Origin: JAFNAG01 sp964353465
GTDB lineage: Bacteria; Acidobacteriota; UBA6911
Reading direction: 5' to 3'
Assembly: GCA_964353465.1 (NCBI GenBank)
Contig: CAYGWQ010000300.1
Coordinates: forward strand, 1 to 6,649
DNA length: 6,649 nucleotides
Of this stretch, positions 5,375-6,649 are shown piece after piece. Numbering within the stretch: the stretch's first letter is position 1; each line of letters begins with the position of its first letter. The notes beneath the pieces are model-generated. The model did no database searches and had not been told where the DNA came from. It saw nothing but the letters and a program-made list of their open reading frames with translations. Made by a program: the position numbers and the translations under genes.

Positions 5375-6649
5375 ATGGGCCGGCCGTTCCTGCAGCGCAT
5401 CCTTCGACCTTTTGGCCAAATCCAGGAAAACGAGGTGTTCACCGCTCTCCTCATGTTTTCGTACTCATTCCTGGCGATGACCACCTACAACATTATCCAG
5501 CCAGTCCAACGCTCGTTATTCATTGATAAACTCGGCGCGACTATGATCCCATTCGCCCAACTGGCAGCGGGCATGTCCATTGGAGTCATCATGACGGGTT
5601 ACACCTGGCTGATGAGCCGACTCCCGCGCCGCTGGTCTATCCCGATCACGCAAGGGTGCATCGCTGTCCTGTTCATCGCCTTCTGGATATTATTTCGCAC
5701 GCTGCCGGACCAGAAGTGGGTGGCTGCATGCTTTTATGTCTTCGGACTCACCTTGGGAATTCTCCTCATCAGCCAATTCTGGACTCTCGCGAACGTGGTC
5801 TACAACCCGCGTCAGGCAAAGCGGCTGTTTGGATTCATCGGGGGCGGATCTTCGCTCGGAGGCGCGCTGGGTGCACTGATATCTTTCTGGTTCGCGAACC
5901 GGGTCGGGACCGTCAATCTGCTGCTCATCAGCGCTGCTTTCATGTTGGCCAGCATAGTCGTGGTCGCCATCACTGCGAAAAGAGAGCATGTGGGCGGGGA
6001 AGCCCGGTTGCCGGCAGAAAAGAAAAAAGCGGGAGTCGGCGCCAGGAGAGCGATCGAGCTGTTGCGGGATTCGAATCACCTGCGGCTGATTGCGATTGTA
6101 ATCAGCTTTGGTGCGATCGGTGCGGCTGTCATTGACCAGCAGTTGAACATGGCTACGGAGTTTTACAAGAAACTGCTGGGCAAGGATGCGATGACGACCC
6201 TCCTCGCCCAGGTCCGGCTCTGGACCTCGATCATCGGCTTTCTCGCCCAGGTTGCGCTGACCAGCCGCATCCACCGGTACCTGGGTGTCGGCTTTGCCCT
6301 TATGTTGCTGCCCTTCAGCCTGGGCACATCTGGCGTCATCATGCTGCTCAATGCCGCGTTGTGGGCGCCCATGATGGCGCGTGTGCTCGACCAGTCGCTA
6401 CGGTACACCGTCGACAAGACGACGCGCGAGATTCTCTACATGCCGTTGTCTAACGAAATCAAATACGAGGCAAAGCCGTTCGTCGACGTCAGCATCGACC
6501 GCTTCGCAAAAGGACTGACCGCAGTATTGCTGCTGGTATTGATCCTGCCCAGTCCGTGGGGCCTGGCGCTCGGCTGGCAGAAGCTCAGCTATGTGAGCAT
6601 CACGATAACCGGCATTTGGATCGTCATGGCGGTGCGTGCCAAGCGGGGC
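5375..6649 (+). CDS. second NTT-like membrane transporter, paralog of the HEAT-repeat transporter (partial at right edge)
   Basis: The frame opens at ATG 5375 and stays open for 425 codons to the right edge, so the C-terminus is missing. It is a polytopic membrane protein with hydrophobic segments at about 23-42, 57-78, 90-108, 116-134, 151-173, 180-200, 236-254, 282-296, 303-330, 380-395 and 404-420. Its signatures match the first transporter: FWTLAN (135-140), AKRLFGFIGGGSSLGG (148-163) and LRYTVDKTTREILYMPL (342-358). The block YTVDKTTREILYMPLSNE with the following K-x3-D-x4-R-x2-KG resembles the conserved FDxTKE...IPL...GK region of ATP/ADP translocases. By analogy with its neighbour the missing part probably carries HEAT repeats, but this is not seen. 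It is transcribed away from the phosphatase-transporter operon across a shared 194-bp region, so the two may be co-regulated. Substrate is unknown. Confidence 0.87.
   Translation, partial: MGRPFLQRILRPFGQIQENEVFTALLMFSYSFLAMTTYNIIQPVQRSLFIDKLGATMIPFAQLAAGMSIGVIMTGYTWLMSRLPRRWSIPITQGCIAVLFIAFWILFRTLPDQKWVAACFYVFGLTLGILLISQFWTLANVVYNPRQAKRLFGFIGGGSSLGGALGALISFWFANRVGTVNLLLISAAFMLASIVVVAITAKREHVGGEARLPAEKKKAGVGARRAIELLRDSNHLRLIAIVISFGAIGAAVIDQQLNMATEFYKKLLGKDAMTTLLAQVRLWTSIIGFLAQVALTSRIHRYLGVGFALMLLPFSLGTSGVIMLLNAALWAPMMARVLDQSLRYTVDKTTREILYMPLSNEIKYEAKPFVDVSIDRFAKGLTAVLLLVLILPSPWGLALGWQKLSYVSITITGIWIVMAVRAKRG

Noticed and set aside
5690..6274. Minus-strand open frames (5690-6274 and 6163-6417)
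   Set aside because: They lie antisense to the second NTT-like transporter, which has conserved motifs and hydrophobic segments.

Overview
This is a GC-rich, almost fully coding bacterial chromosomal window. The NTT/HEAT-type transporters, an exported PPP-like phosphatase and a PI4K/HipA-like kinase fragment with a D-x4-N ... ID-x-TRAF motif resemble proteins I associate with soil Acidobacteriota. That assignment is an impression from protein style, not a proven placement. No tRNA, rRNA, CRISPR array, insertion sequence or phage gene was seen.

Layout. (1) Bases 1-515, plus strand: the C-terminal part of a protein with a kinase-like catalytic loop, cut by the left edge. (2) After a 17-bp convergent gap comes a minus-strand cluster, read right to left. 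It starts with an exported calcineurin-like (PPP/Shewanella-like type) phosphatase (5180-3930). An NTT-like membrane transporter with a long HEAT-repeat tail (3933-1126) follows and overlaps it by ATGA. After a 182-bp gap containing a compound inverted repeat comes a small stand-alone cyclic-nucleotide-binding-fold protein (943-533). (3) A 194-bp divergent intergenic region (5181-5374). (4) A plus-strand gene starting at 5375 and open to the right edge, encoding a second NTT-like transporter clearly paralogous to the first.

How the genes may work together. NTT proteins are best known as ATP/ADP exchangers of intracellular parasites and plastids, but NTT-like proteins carrying HEAT repeats also occur in free-living bacteria, where the substrate is generally unknown. 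Here two such paralogs sit back to back. One is translationally coupled to an exported phosphatase and followed by a CNB-fold protein whose usual cyclic-nucleotide contact residues appear to be replaced. A reasonable inference is a membrane module that handles a phosphorylated metabolite or nucleotide, with a cytoplasmic HEAT/CNB regulatory part. The substrate and the role of the CNB protein cannot be read from the sequence. The most noteworthy points are the NTT pair with the coupled phosphatase, the degenerate separate CNB domain, and a Lys/Asp difference between the paralogs at a position that is Lys in classical NTTs as I recall them.
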